Shown: positions 1 through 7,051 of the stretch, one piece after another | Layout: every line of letters begins with the position of its first letter | How positions within the stretch are numbered: the stretch's first letter is position 1 | NCBI GenBank assembly: GCA_903930515.1 | Contig: CAIYYW010000357.1 | Location: forward strand, 1-30,779 | Reading direction: 5' to 3' | DNA length: 30,779 bases | DNA from: an uncultured delta proteobacterium | GTDB lineage: Bacteria; RBG-13-61-14; DRUE01 | Made by a program: the position numbers and the translations under genes | Notes under the pieces: generated by a model | Told to the model about the DNA's origin: nothing | Database searches by the model: none | What the model saw: only the letters and a program-made list of their open reading frames with translations

Positions 1-632
1 CGCCTTTCAATGCCAGCAAAGAAAAAGCTCCAGTGAATTCATTCAGAGCTTTCACAGGCACTATAAGAAGATATTCTCTTGATCTTCAGCTTGAGAATAT
101 TCGATATGATGAAAGCCTCGCTGAATACAAGCCTCAAAGATACTTTGAGGGACCCAGAATACTTTTAAGGGAATTGATCAGCCGCCAATTTCGCTTACAG
201 GCTTACTTCACCGATAAAGATTTTATAACCAATAAATCCATGCAATCAATCTTAATCAAAGACAAAAACTATGATCTTTTATACTTGCTTGGCTTGCTAA
301 ATAGCCGACTGCTTTCTTGGTATTTCCTTGCCATCAGCAGTGTAGGACGAAGAGATGATTTTCCCAAAATCGTCCTTAAGCAGACAAGAGAACTGCCTTT
401 CCGACCAATAAGATTCACCGAGCCCAAAGAAAAGTCCATGCACGATAAGATTGTAGGATTGGTTGCCCAAATGCTAGATTTGCACAAGAGACTGCCAGCG
501 GCAAAAACTCCGGATGAGCGGGTTCGGCTTGAGCGTGAGATCAAGGTCGTGGATGACGAGATTGACCGGCTGGTGTATGAGCTTTATGGATTGACGGAGG
601 AGGAGATAAATATTGTTGAAGGAGAAAAATAA
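1..632 (+). CDS. C-terminal part of a type II restriction-modification enzyme (TaqI/Eco57I-like specificity region), 5' end outside window
   Basis: The reading frame is open to the left edge, with codons starting at base 3, so this is the 3' end of a longer gene and the GTG at 33 is not a real start. The roughly 209 visible residues match the C-terminal target-recognition region of Eco57I/TaqI-like methyltransferase-endonucleases. That region carries a RxLLRE-type segment, then LLGLLNSRLLSWYF, then RRDDFPKIVLKQTRELPF, in the usual order. A helical tail rich in charged residues follows (HDKIVGLVAQMLDLHKRL and EIDRLVYELYGL), which is typical of the end of these proteins. The family recognises a DNA site and methylates or cuts it. 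The catalytic methyltransferase and nuclease parts lie outside the window, so activity cannot be judged. The composition is more AT-rich than the metabolic genes downstream, consistent with a mobile defence gene. Confidence 0.8.
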   Translation, partial: PFNASKEKAPVNSFRAFTGTIRRYSLDLQLENIRYDESLAEYKPQRYFEGPRILLRELISRQFRLQAYFTDKDFITNKSMQSILIKDKNYDLLYLLGLLNSRLLSWYFLAISSVGRRDDFPKIVLKQTRELPFRPIRFTEPKEKSMHDKIVGLVAQMLDLHKRLPAAKTPDERVRLEREIKVVDDEIDRLVYELYGLTEEEINIVEGEK

Positions 633-634
633 GA

Positions 635-657
635 TTTACTGCAGAGGCGCAAAGAAA
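635..657 (-). repeat. Degenerate copy of the GCAAAG intergenic repeat
   Basis: This stretch just after the restriction gene reads like the reverse complement of the repeat at 1460-1488 and 3660-3688. It contains GCGCAAAGAA preceded by an ACTGCAGAG segment that corresponds to ACCGCAAAG. Several positions differ, so it looks like a decayed copy in opposite orientation. Confidence 0.45.
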
Positions 658-686
658 GCTGATGTAATACTTTGAGGGGGATTTAG

Positions 687-1265
687 ATGGGCAAAATAGA
701 AGAATCAGGAAAAGCAATCAGGTATTTTAATACTCCACACGCCATATTTGCCTCAGCCATAGTTTTCCCTTTAATAATTCTAATGCCTTTATTTTATAAT
801 AAGATTGATGTATCCAATCCGCCATTAAATGTGATTTCTTATGCCTTAATCATAATCCCTTGCGTAGCTTTTGCGGCTTATTTGTATATGTTGATATTTA
901 TGCATAATAGGATATATGCTCCCTCTCAATTTAAAAATGAAAATAATTTTATGAAACTTCAGGGCAGAATAAATGTACTAGAGGAAATACCAATGATTCA
1001 ATATGCAACAAAATTAACTGGAATAGGCAAACGATTGATTCTTGGAGTATATAGAGAGCCGCAAGAATTGACTAAATTCCACGATAAATTCAAAGAAAAG
1101 CACGGTAGAAATGAGATCGATATACAGGTTGATATTTTGAAGAAGATTGGGTGGCTAGAGCAAGTGGACGATCTTGTTAAAATTACTGAAAAAGGAAGGA
1201 AAGACCTGCAAACATTTCTTGATTTTGTTTATTCTAGGATTGCGCCTGCTGATTGGGGCGAATAA
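687..1265 (+). CDS. Two-helix membrane protein with charged C-terminal domain, function unknown
   Basis: I do not recognise this 192-residue protein. Residues about 17-37 and 48-72 are two strongly hydrophobic segments that should span the membrane as a hairpin. The remaining 110 residues are soluble and charged. The last 70 (DIQVDILKKIGWLEQ, then VKITEKGRKDLQTFL) have the look of a winged-helix fold, with a wing-like 'VKITEKGRK' seen in MarR/PadR-type domains. A membrane-anchored regulator or sensor is possible but not shown. The start at 687 is supported by a GAGGGGG ribosome binding site about 9 bases upstream. The gene is strikingly AT-rich compared with the genes from 1753 onward and lies directly behind a restriction enzyme gene, which suggests acquired DNA. 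Confidence 0.65.
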   Translation: MGKIEESGKAIRYFNTPHAIFASAIVFPLIILMPLFYNKIDVSNPPLNVISYALIIIPCVAFAAYLYMLIFMHNRIYAPSQFKNENNFMKLQGRINVLEEIPMIQYATKLTGIGKRLILGVYREPQELTKFHDKFKEKHGRNEIDIQVDILKKIGWLEQVDDLVKITEKGRKDLQTFLDFVYSRIAPADWGE

Positions 1266-1459
1266 GAGAAGCCACCGGGATCCGGCCTTAACTTTTAACT
1301 ATATTCACATAATAATAATATTAGCTGTTGATTAAAATGCAGGGAAGGAATGTTCTGGATGCTGGTTTCGGATTTCGGGTTAAAAGCCAATAGAAATTTT
1401 TGAATTCTCTGCTCCAGGGGCTTTCCACCGGAATGCCCGTACACTGCGCCCCAAGAATC

Positions 1460-1488
1460 CTTTGCGTTCTTTGCGGCTTTGCGGTGAA
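1460..1488 (+). repeat. 29-bp GCAAAG-type intergenic repeat, copy 1
   Basis: The sequence is built from three near-copies of CTTTGCG followed by GTGAA. It is identical to 3660-3688 except at one position (GCGGC here, GCGCC there). Elements of this wording are common between genes in many environmental genomes and give spurious peptides such as RKxAKNAK when translated. Its function is unknown. Confidence 0.75.
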
Positions 1489-1707
1489 GATTAAATTGAA
1501 CCGCGCCTGAATTCGCTCTCATCCCGGCTCGCTTCACTCCGCGGGATACCGCTCTCAAATTACTGCGCAGATTCGTGCCGCTCAAAAGATTCAACAGCGC
1601 GCGTGGATCAACACAAGCGGTCGTTGCCATTGGTCTATCCAGGTCTTGGCGGGAAAAACGGGAATGGCAATCTTTCTTCCTGGGTTTTTGATGGTTGGAA
1701 TTTTAAT

Positions 1708-1736
1708 TTGCGGATCAGAGGCGGGTTTGATAGAAT
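1708..1736 (+). promoter_or_regulatory. Possible sigma70-type promoter of the KDPG aldolase gene
   Basis: TTGCGG is followed after 17 bases by TAGAAT, and a TG dinucleotide sits one base before the -10 box (extended -10). Transcription would start around 1743, at the ribosome binding site AGGAG, so the leader would be very short. The -10 box is good and the -35 box is weak. Confidence 0.3.
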
Positions 1737-1752
1737 GGGGCTAGGAGAAGGA

Positions 1753-2379
1753 ATGAAATTTTTAAGCCAGACACCCTTGATCGGGATCCTGCGCGGGGCC
1801 GAGACCAAATCCCTGGAAGGCGCGGTGGAAGCGGCGGTAGAAGCCGGGATCCTGACTTTGGAAATCACTTTGAACCGGCCCGAGGCCTTTGAACAGATCG
1901 CCCTGATCAAGGACCGTTATGGGGATCAAATCCAGCTTGGGGCCGGGACCGTGCTGACTATGGAAGCCGCGCAAAAAGCGATCAAGGCCGGGGCGGAATT
2001 TATTGTCACGCCCGCGCTGGTGTTTGAGGTTATGGAATACTGCCGGAAAATATCCATCCCGATTTTTCCCGGCGCTCTGACCCCGAGCGAAATCCTCGGC
2101 GCGCATTTGGCCGGGGCGGAAATGGTCAAGGTGTTTCCGGCTTCATCTTTCGGTCCTTCATACCTCAAGAGTTTGCGCGGGCCCTTTCCCGAAATCAAGC
2201 TGATGCCCACCGGCGGGGTTACATTGGAAAGCGTTCCGGAATATTTCCAGGCCGGGGCGAACGCGCTGGGTGTGGGCGGGGAGCTGTTCAAAAAGGAATG
2301 GATGGAGCATTGGAATTGGGACAGGATCAATGACACCGCGCGGAAATATGTGGAGGCGGTTAAGGGCGCGAAGAAATAA
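1753..2379 (+). CDS. eda: 2-dehydro-3-deoxy-phosphogluconate (KDPG) aldolase
   Basis: This 208-residue protein has the full length of the KDPG/KHG aldolase family. It splits 2-keto-3-deoxy-6-phosphogluconate into pyruvate and glyceraldehyde 3-phosphate in the cytoplasm. The substrate-binding GILRG is at residues 11-15, with the conserved Arg at 14. The general acid/base Glu is at 38 in LEITLN. The Schiff-base lysine is Lys126 in MVKVFPAS. The phosphate-binding PTGGV loop is at 152-156. The frame is open much further upstream, but the ATG at 1753 is chosen because AGGAG at 1743-1747 sits 5 bases before it and the family begins here. The KDG kinase that makes its substrate follows 30 bases later, so the two form an operon for sugar-acid breakdown. 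Confidence 0.93.
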   Translation: MKFLSQTPLIGILRGAETKSLEGAVEAAVEAGILTLEITLNRPEAFEQIALIKDRYGDQIQLGAGTVLTMEAAQKAIKAGAEFIVTPALVFEVMEYCRKISIPIFPGALTPSEILGAHLAGAEMVKVFPASSFGPSYLKSLRGPFPEIKLMPTGGVTLESVPEYFQAGANALGVGGELFKKEWMEHWNWDRINDTARKYVEAVKGAKK

Positions 2380-2380
2380 G

Positions 2381-2393
2381 GCGGGATGCCCGC
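2381..2393. repeat. Short hairpin GCGGG-ATG-CCCGC before the kinase gene
   Basis: A 5-bp perfect stem with a 3-base loop lies between the aldolase and kinase genes. It is followed by CGCGCCACGAGG, whose end is the kinase ribosome binding site. The same arrangement (stem, then CGCGCCA, then a purine-rich site) recurs at 9839-9865, so these may belong to one family of small palindromic elements. Confidence 0.4.
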
Positions 2394-2409
2394 GCCACGA
2401 GGAAAAAAC

Positions 2410-3369
2410 ATGAAGTTTGACTTAACGACTTTCGGCGAGACCATGGTCCGGATTTCGGTCCGGCCCGGGCAGAGCCTGGAGAACGCGACCCGGATTGACC
2501 TGCATACCGGGGGCACCGAGAGCAATACCGCGGTGGCGCTTTCCCGTTTGGGGATGAAAACCGCCTGGGTGTCAAGGCTAACGGATAATGCGCTCGGAAG
2601 AAGGGTTGCCGCGGATATTTCTCGGCACGGCGTTGATACTTCCGGGATCGTCTGGACCAACCGGGACCGGATCGGGACTTATTATGTGGAATTCGCAACC
2701 CCGCCCCGAGCCAGCGCGGTCAGTTACGACCGGAAATTTTCCGCGGTGTCCAAACTCAAGCCCGGCGAGTTGGACTGGAATTTTCTGCTCAACACCAGGG
2801 TCCTCCACCTCACCGGGATTACGCCCGCACTTTCCGCTGGTTGCCGGCAGGCGGTTGCCGAGGCCAGGAAGCGCGCGCTGGCGAAAAGAATCCCGGTTTC
2901 CTTTGATCTCAACTATCGCGGCAAACTCTGGAAACCAAAAGCAGCCGCCAAGTCGCTCACTCCCTTGATTATGGATTGCGCAATCCTGATTATGACCAGG
3001 GATGACGCGGAAACCGTGTTCAAGATCAAGGGCGACCCGGAGCGGATGGTGCGCGAGATGAAAAAACGCTTTTCCCCCAGGATCGCGGTCCTGACCATCG
3101 GCGGAAAAGGCGGAATGGTCTGGGACGGAAAAAAACTTCTGTTTGAGCCGGGATACCCGATCGCCGAAACCGTGGACCGGCTCGGAGCCGGGGACGCGTT
3201 TACCGCGGGATTGATTTACGGATACCTTCATCACGACCTGGCCCTGGGACTCAAATTCGGCATCGCCGCCAGCGCCATGAAACTGGGCATGCGCGGGGAT
3301 TACTTCTGGGCGGGCAAGGAGGAAGTGGAGCAGGTGATCAAGAGCCGGGGAGGGGATGTCAGACGGTAG
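2410..3369 (+). CDS. kdgK: PfkB-family sugar kinase, probable 2-keto-3-deoxygluconate kinase
   Basis: This 319-residue protein is a ribokinase/PfkB-family kinase. It has the N-terminal sugar-binding signature GGTESNTAVALSRLG at 34-48 and the C-terminal signature DRLGAGDAF at 256-264, with catalytic Asp262 and the anion-hole GAGD. The segment TYYVEFATPPRAS near residues 90-102 followed by YDRKFSA resembles KDG kinases, where it lines the sugar site. The expected reaction is ATP-dependent 6-phosphorylation of 2-keto-3-deoxygluconate. The neighbouring KDPG aldolase would use the product, which supports the substrate assignment. I chose the start at 2410 over the ATG at 2386 because GAGG lies 7 bases before 2410 and the conserved fold begins there. 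Another 2-keto sugar could be the true substrate. Confidence 0.85.
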   Translation: MKFDLTTFGETMVRISVRPGQSLENATRIDLHTGGTESNTAVALSRLGMKTAWVSRLTDNALGRRVAADISRHGVDTSGIVWTNRDRIGTYYVEFATPPRASAVSYDRKFSAVSKLKPGELDWNFLLNTRVLHLTGITPALSAGCRQAVAEARKRALAKRIPVSFDLNYRGKLWKPKAAAKSLTPLIMDCAILIMTRDDAETVFKIKGDPERMVREMKKRFSPRIAVLTIGGKGGMVWDGKKLLFEPGYPIAETVDRLGAGDAFTAGLIYGYLHHDLALGLKFGIAASAMKLGMRGDYFWAGKEEVEQVIKSRGGDVRR

Positions 3370-3370
3370 C

Positions 3371-3389
3371 GTCAGGCCTTGTGCCTGAC
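3371..3389. repeat. REP-like hairpin GTCAGGC-CTTGT-GCCTGAC
   Basis: A perfect 7-bp stem with a 5-base loop follows the kinase stop codon directly. No T-run follows, so it is a poor rho-independent terminator. It may instead be one of the small interspersed palindromes found at 2381 and 9839. It could still protect the 3' end of the upstream mRNA. Confidence 0.5.
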
Positions 3390-3454
3390 CGGTGGGGAAT
3401 AAGAGCAAGAATAAAAAGTGTAAATTGTAAAATGTAAAGGGTAAAAAATCTTTA

Positions 3455-3649
3455 ATGAAAAAAGCGGAAAAACATGATAAAAAGAAAATTCGTTACACGG
3501 ACGAGCCGATCGGAGCGGAGGTGGTAGAGGACTTCTTGCCGCCGCCGAAAAATTTGACCCTTAAAAAGGATGCCGCAAAATTAAGGGGATCGTGGAGTGG
3601 TCGGACCAAGAAGGCAAATAAACTTAAGCCAAAGAAGACAAAAGAATAG
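3455..3649 (+). CDS. Antitoxin-like small protein, probably truncated
   Basis: This 64-residue, very basic protein contains KKKIRYTDEPIGAEVVEDFL followed by PPPKNLTLKKD. This resembles the N-terminal part of a CopG-type ribbon-helix-helix antitoxin family that begins with YTDEP-G and DFLP-P before the DNA-binding domain. Here the DNA-binding half is missing and is replaced by a Lys-rich tail (RTKKANKLKPKKTKE). No toxin gene sits next to it. The ribosome binding site is weak (GTAAAGGGTAAAA), and the region upstream is a low-complexity stretch with repeated TGTAAA. It is either a decayed antitoxin or a distinct small family. The resemblance is from memory. Confidence 0.45.
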   Translation: MKKAEKHDKKKIRYTDEPIGAEVVEDFLPPPKNLTLKKDAAKLRGSWSGRTKKANKLKPKKTKE

Positions 3650-3659
3650 AATAAAAAAT

Positions 3660-3688
3660 CTTTGCGTTCTTTGCGCCTTTGCGGTGAA
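3660..3688 (+). repeat. 29-bp GCAAAG-type intergenic repeat, copy 2
   Basis: This copy is nearly identical to 1460-1488, with one substitution. It ends directly at the ribosome binding site AAGGA (3689-3693) of the dehydrogenase gene at 3701, so it forms part of that gene's leader. Confidence 0.75.
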
Positions 3689-3700
3689 AAGGAATGACGG

Positions 3701-4654
3701 ATGAAAGTTGTAATCAACTACCAGGAATACACGGAGGTTGGAATAGAGAAGGGGATTCTCAGTCAGATCCCGGGGATAGAGATTGTGGAGAGCCACAGCC
3801 GTACGGCGGAGGAGTTTATTCCGGAGGTCAGGGATGCGGACGCCTTGATCGTCCAATACGCGCCATGCTCCAGGGAAGTGATCGGGGCGATGGAGAAGTG
3901 CAAGGTGATTGTGCGTTACGGGATCGCGGTGGATACGATAGACCTGGCCGCGGCCAAATCCCGGGGGATCAAGGTTTGTAATGTGCCTCACTATTGTCTG
4001 GACGAGGTGTCCAACCACGCGCTCGCGATGATTTTGGCGTTGCACCGGAGAATATTTATCGGCGACCGTCTGCTCCGGGAGGACCGGCATCAACTGGAAA
4101 AGCTCAGACCGATCCCGCGCTTGTCCGGCCTTACGCTCGGGCTGCTCGGGTTCGGCCGGATCGCGAGGAGGATGGTGAAAAAGGCCAAACCCTTATTCGG
4201 CGAGATCATTGCCTATGACCCGCTGATCCCTCCGGAGGAGCTTACGGTCAAAGGGGTCCGGCCGGTGAGTTTGGAAAAACTTTTTATGACCGGTGATTTC
4301 CTATCCATCCATATTCCGTCCACTCCCAAGACCAAACACCTGGTCAGCCGGGAAATGATTTTTAAAATGAAACCCTCAGCCTACCTGGTCAACACCAGCA
4401 GGGGAGCGGTGATTGACGAGCAGGCCCTGGTTGAGGCGCTCCAGGAGAAAAAAATCGCCGGGGCCGGAATGGATGTTTTTGAAATTGAGCCGCTGCCTTT
4501 GGAGAGTCCGCTCCGGAAGCTGGACAATGTGATCATCACCAGCCATTACGCCTGGTATTCCGAGGGCGCGATCAAGGAGCTGAAAGAGACCGCGGCAATG
4601 GAAGCGGTGCGCGTGCTCCGGGGCGAAGCTCCCTTATATCAGGTGATGGGATGA
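3701..4654 (+). CDS. D-isomer-specific 2-hydroxyacid dehydrogenase (SerA/CtBP-like)
   Basis: This 317-residue cytoplasmic NAD-dependent dehydrogenase interconverts a 2-keto acid and a D-2-hydroxy acid. The Rossmann motif GFGRIA is at 150-155 and Asp173 in AYDPL is placed to bind the NAD ribose. The catalytic triad is complete: Arg234 in NTSRGAVID, Glu263 in FEIEPL and His282 in TSHYAW. It has no C-terminal ACT domain, so it is not a classical regulated phosphoglycerate dehydrogenase. The ribosome binding site AAGGA at 3689-3693 supports this start. Its stop codon overlaps the next start (ATGA), so it is translated together with the radical SAM gene. Its position between KDG kinase and a KduD-like gene suggests a sugar-acid or 2-keto acid substrate, but the exact one is not visible. 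Confidence 0.85.
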   Translation: MKVVINYQEYTEVGIEKGILSQIPGIEIVESHSRTAEEFIPEVRDADALIVQYAPCSREVIGAMEKCKVIVRYGIAVDTIDLAAAKSRGIKVCNVPHYCLDEVSNHALAMILALHRRIFIGDRLLREDRHQLEKLRPIPRLSGLTLGLLGFGRIARRMVKKAKPLFGEIIAYDPLIPPEELTVKGVRPVSLEKLFMTGDFLSIHIPSTPKTKHLVSREMIFKMKPSAYLVNTSRGAVIDEQALVEALQEKKIAGAGMDVFEIEPLPLESPLRKLDNVIITSHYAWYSEGAIKELKETAAMEAVRVLRGEAPLYQVMG

Positions 4655-5946
4655 AGGATTTGGAGCCGAAGCCGCTCAAGTTCAATTACTATCAGCCCAA
4701 GGCCGGGCATCCGGACTGGAAAACGCTGCATGAGGAGGCGGTGGCGCTGGCGCGCGAGATCGAGCCGCTGATCCACAAAGACGCGGATGACAGCTGGACC
4801 GACCGGATCGCCGACCGGACGCGCAAGGCCAGTTCGCTCTTGACCGTGGCCAACAACTACCGGATCAACCGCTCGCGTTTCAAGAGCGGCAACCACGCGC
4901 TCCGGCCGCTCTATTTCATCTGGACCCTGCTTTACAAATGCAATTTCCGCTGCACCTATTGCGACGACCATCGCGGCAACGCCTACTACAACCTGGAGGA
5001 CGAGCATCTGGGCTTTGCCGACCGGGTGAAGGTGCTCAAGACCATGCGCACCGGCACCAGCGCGATCTACTTCTGCGGCGGAGAGCCGACCATGGACCCG
5101 GACCTTCCGGTGTTCACGGACATCTGCTTCAACCAGGGCTATCATCCGCTGATGATCAATACCAACGGCTATGTCCTGGACAGCGCCCTGAAAAAATCGG
5201 ACTGGCACAACTGGCTCCGCCAGATGGACATCATCATCGTGAGCCTGGACGGCCTGAACCTTGAGCGGCTGCGCGGGCTCTGGGGGGTGAAGAAGGTAGA
5301 GCAGGTTCTGGTCAATTTGCTCATGCTCCGGGAGTTGCGGAAGGTGGTGGACTTCAAGCTGATCGTCAACGCCGTGATCGGCGAGAACACGGTGGAAGAG
5401 GCCGGCGAGGTTTTGGATTTTGCCAACGACCTGGGCGATGTCTGGTTCGCGCCGGTCCCGATCAACTACCACGGCGAAAAGAGCGAGGGCGGGTTTGCCT
5501 TTAAGCGCGATATGATTTCCCGGCCGGACTATCAGACCCTGGCCGGGAAAATTCTCGCCCGCAAAAAGGCCGGCGAACTGATCGTCGGCTCAAACCATAT
5601 CCTGGATATGTTGCTCAAGGTCCAGGACTACCATTGCCTGCCCACGCTTAGGCCGCATGTGGACCCGGACGGACGGATCGCCTGGCCCTGCCGCGGCCCC
5701 AAGCATGTGGAGCCGGCCTATCTCAAGTTGCTGGACTATAAAAATGTGGACGAGTGCTGGCAGGCCGCGAACCAACTTCAGACCGCGAATAATTTCCATG
5801 GCCCCGGCCCGGACCAGTGCGGGGATATGTGCGCCTGGATGCAGAACTATACCACCGCCCGTTATTTTGAATTCCTGACCAACCCCCTCGGCGCCGGGGT
5901 CTGGTCCGAGCTCAAGGAATTTGGTTTCCAGACCGCAAAGAAATAA
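4651..5946 (+). CDS. Radical SAM enzyme with SPASM-like C-terminal cysteines, substrate unknown
   Basis: This 431-residue protein carries the radical SAM cluster motif CNFRCTYC (Cys97, Cys101, Cys104), which binds the [4Fe-4S] cluster that cleaves S-adenosylmethionine. The SAM-binding GGEP is at 143-146. The C-terminal part has further cysteines at 329, 347, 369, 390 and 394 (HCLP, PCRGP, DECW, QCGDMCAW), which look like a SPASM/twitch domain holding extra clusters. Residues 1-85 form an N-terminal extension without a recognised motif. The start codon overlaps the upstream stop (ATGA), so it is translationally coupled to the hydroxyacid dehydrogenase. SPASM proteins often modify peptides or act as dehydrogenases, but no precursor peptide gene is evident. 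I do not assign a reaction. Confidence 0.85.
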   Translation: MKDLEPKPLKFNYYQPKAGHPDWKTLHEEAVALAREIEPLIHKDADDSWTDRIADRTRKASSLLTVANNYRINRSRFKSGNHALRPLYFIWTLLYKCNFRCTYCDDHRGNAYYNLEDEHLGFADRVKVLKTMRTGTSAIYFCGGEPTMDPDLPVFTDICFNQGYHPLMINTNGYVLDSALKKSDWHNWLRQMDIIIVSLDGLNLERLRGLWGVKKVEQVLVNLLMLRELRKVVDFKLIVNAVIGENTVEEAGEVLDFANDLGDVWFAPVPINYHGEKSEGGFAFKRDMISRPDYQTLAGKILARKKAGELIVGSNHILDMLLKVQDYHCLPTLRPHVDPDGRIAWPCRGPKHVEPAYLKLLDYKNVDECWQAANQLQTANNFHGPGPDQCGDMCAWMQNYTTARYFEFLTNPLGAGVWSELKEFGFQTAKK

Positions 5947-5961
5947 ATTGAGGAACAAACC

Positions 5962-6720
5962 ATGAATCTGAAACAGTTTGAACTGAAAGGGAAAAAGGCC
6001 CTGGTCACCGGCGGGGCTTACGGCTTGGGCAAGGCTTTTGCAGAGGCTTTGCTGGAGGCCGGCGCGGAGGTCGGGATTGTTGACATCTCAAACGAACTCC
6101 CAGCCGCGGTCAAAGAATTGAAGAAATCCGGACCCGTGACCGGGATCAAGGCCGATCTTTCCAAAAGACCGGAGCGGAAACGCGCGTTCCAAAAATTCAT
6201 CAAAATTTTCGGGACCATTGACATCCTGGTCAATAACGCCGGAATCCAGCGCCGGCACCAAGCCGAGGATTTTCCGATCGCAGACTGGGACGCGGTTCTG
6301 GAAATCAACCTGACCGCTGCGTTTGAATTCTGCCGGATGGCCGGAAAGGTGATGCTGAAAAAAGGCTCGGGAAAGATCATCAACATCGCCTCCCTGCTTT
6401 CCTTCTCCGGTGGGATCACGGTTCCGGCTTATTCCGCGAGCAAAGGCGGGATCGCCCAACTCACCAAGGCGCTTGCCAATGAATGGGCGGGACGGGGCGT
6501 GAATGTCAACGCCCTCGCGCCCGGATATATGGACACCACGATGAACATCGCCCTGATCGCCGACTCAATCCGCAGCCGCCAAATCCTGGACCGGATTCCC
6601 GCCGGCCGATGGGGCAAACCCGATGACCTCAAAGGCGCAATCGTGTTCCTCGCTTCCCATGCGTCCGACTATGTGCAGGGAGCGATCATTGCGGTGGACG
6701 GCGGTTTTCTGGGGAGATAA
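5962..6720 (+). CDS. kduD: Short-chain dehydrogenase, probable 2-dehydro-3-deoxy-D-gluconate 5-dehydrogenase (KduD)
   Basis: This 252-residue protein is a classical SDR enzyme. The nucleotide-binding TGGAYGLG is at 16-23, the NNAG motif at 91-94, and the catalytic set is Asn116, Ser144, Tyr157 and Lys161 (YSASK). Several stretches are typical of KduD: NNAGIQRR, INIASLLSFSGG, LANEWAGRGVNVNALAPGYM and ILDRIPAGRWG. KduD reduces 2,5-diketo-3-deoxygluconate to KDG during pectin or other uronate breakdown. The window also encodes KDG kinase and KDPG aldolase, so the three form a continuous route. A 2-deoxygluconate dehydrogenase is the main alternative name for this family. GAGGA at 5949-5953 precedes the start. 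It lies 15 bases behind the radical SAM gene and probably shares its mRNA. Confidence 0.85.
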   Translation: MNLKQFELKGKKALVTGGAYGLGKAFAEALLEAGAEVGIVDISNELPAAVKELKKSGPVTGIKADLSKRPERKRAFQKFIKIFGTIDILVNNAGIQRRHQAEDFPIADWDAVLEINLTAAFEFCRMAGKVMLKKGSGKIINIASLLSFSGGITVPAYSASKGGIAQLTKALANEWAGRGVNVNALAPGYMDTTMNIALIADSIRSRQILDRIPAGRWGKPDDLKGAIVFLASHASDYVQGAIIAVDGGFLGR

Positions 6721-6765
6721 AAAGATCAAAGGCTAAAGGGTATAAGGAAAAAAACAAAGATCTAA

Positions 6766-6794
6766 TTGCATCGGTTCTGCACTTGTGCTACACT
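6766..6794 (+). promoter_or_regulatory. Promoter of the RHH/RelE toxin-antitoxin pair
   Basis: TTGCAT is followed after exactly 17 bases by TACACT, with TGC directly before the -10 box (extended -10). Transcription would begin near 6801, at the strong ribosome binding site AGGAGGTGAGG (6801-6811). The leader would therefore be only about 14 bases long. A start this close to the gene suits autorepression by the antitoxin. Confidence 0.5.
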
Positions 6795-6814
6795 TATTTC
6801 AGGAGGTGAGGAAA

Positions 6815-7051
6815 ATGCCGGCTAAAAATCCGAGATTGACTGCAGTGGTGGAAAAGCCGCTATATCGGTGGCTCAAGGAGAGCGCCCGGAGAAAAGGGAT
6901 TTCCTTGTCCCTGCGGTTGCGAGACTTGGTTAAGGAGGCTTATGAGGAAGAGGAGGATATCTTCTGGTCCAGAGAAGGGGAAGAGCGGCGAAAAACCTTT
7001 GATCCCAAGACCGCACTCACTCATGAGCAGGTTTTTGGCAAGAAGAAATGA
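6815..7051 (+). CDS. Ribbon-helix-helix antitoxin
   Basis: This 78-residue protein starts at ATG 6815 behind a near-perfect ribosome binding site (AGGAGGTGAGG). The pattern is that of a small RHH/CopG-like antitoxin: a short strand (RLTAVVEKPLYRWLKE), a helix, GISLSLRLRDLVKEAYEE, then an acidic linker and a C-terminal toxin-binding tail ending in ALTHEQVFGKK. The N-terminal part should dimerise on operator DNA and the tail should cover the toxin. The stop overlaps the toxin start (ATGA), so both proteins are made together. Antitoxin-toxin complexes of this type repress their own promoter, which fits the promoter at 6766-6794. Confidence 0.8.
   Translation: MPAKNPRLTAVVEKPLYRWLKESARRKGISLSLRLRDLVKEAYEEEEDIFWSREGEERRKTFDPKTALTHEQVFGKKK

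Larger units (their letters stand above)
1266..1752. other. 487-bp intergenic region without a supported gene
   Basis: I see no convincing coding region here. Open frames on either strand lack ribosome binding sites and are translated repeats. The region holds the GCAAAG repeat (1460-1488), a loose inverted pair ATCCCG/CGGGAT (1521-1526 and 1542-1547), and a possible promoter for the aldolase gene (1708-1736). It marks the change from AT-rich acquired-looking DNA on the left to GC-rich metabolic genes on the right. Confidence 0.6.

Noticed and set aside
1295-1630. Minus-strand 111-residue open frame in the 1266-1752 gap
   Set aside because: Its middle is the translated GCAAAG repeat (RKAAKNAKD), a known source of false genes, and no ribosome binding site precedes it.
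3371-3389. Hairpin after the kinase gene as rho-independent terminator
   Set aside because: The stem is good but no T-run follows. The same lack applies to hairpins at 9839, 27691 and 30472.
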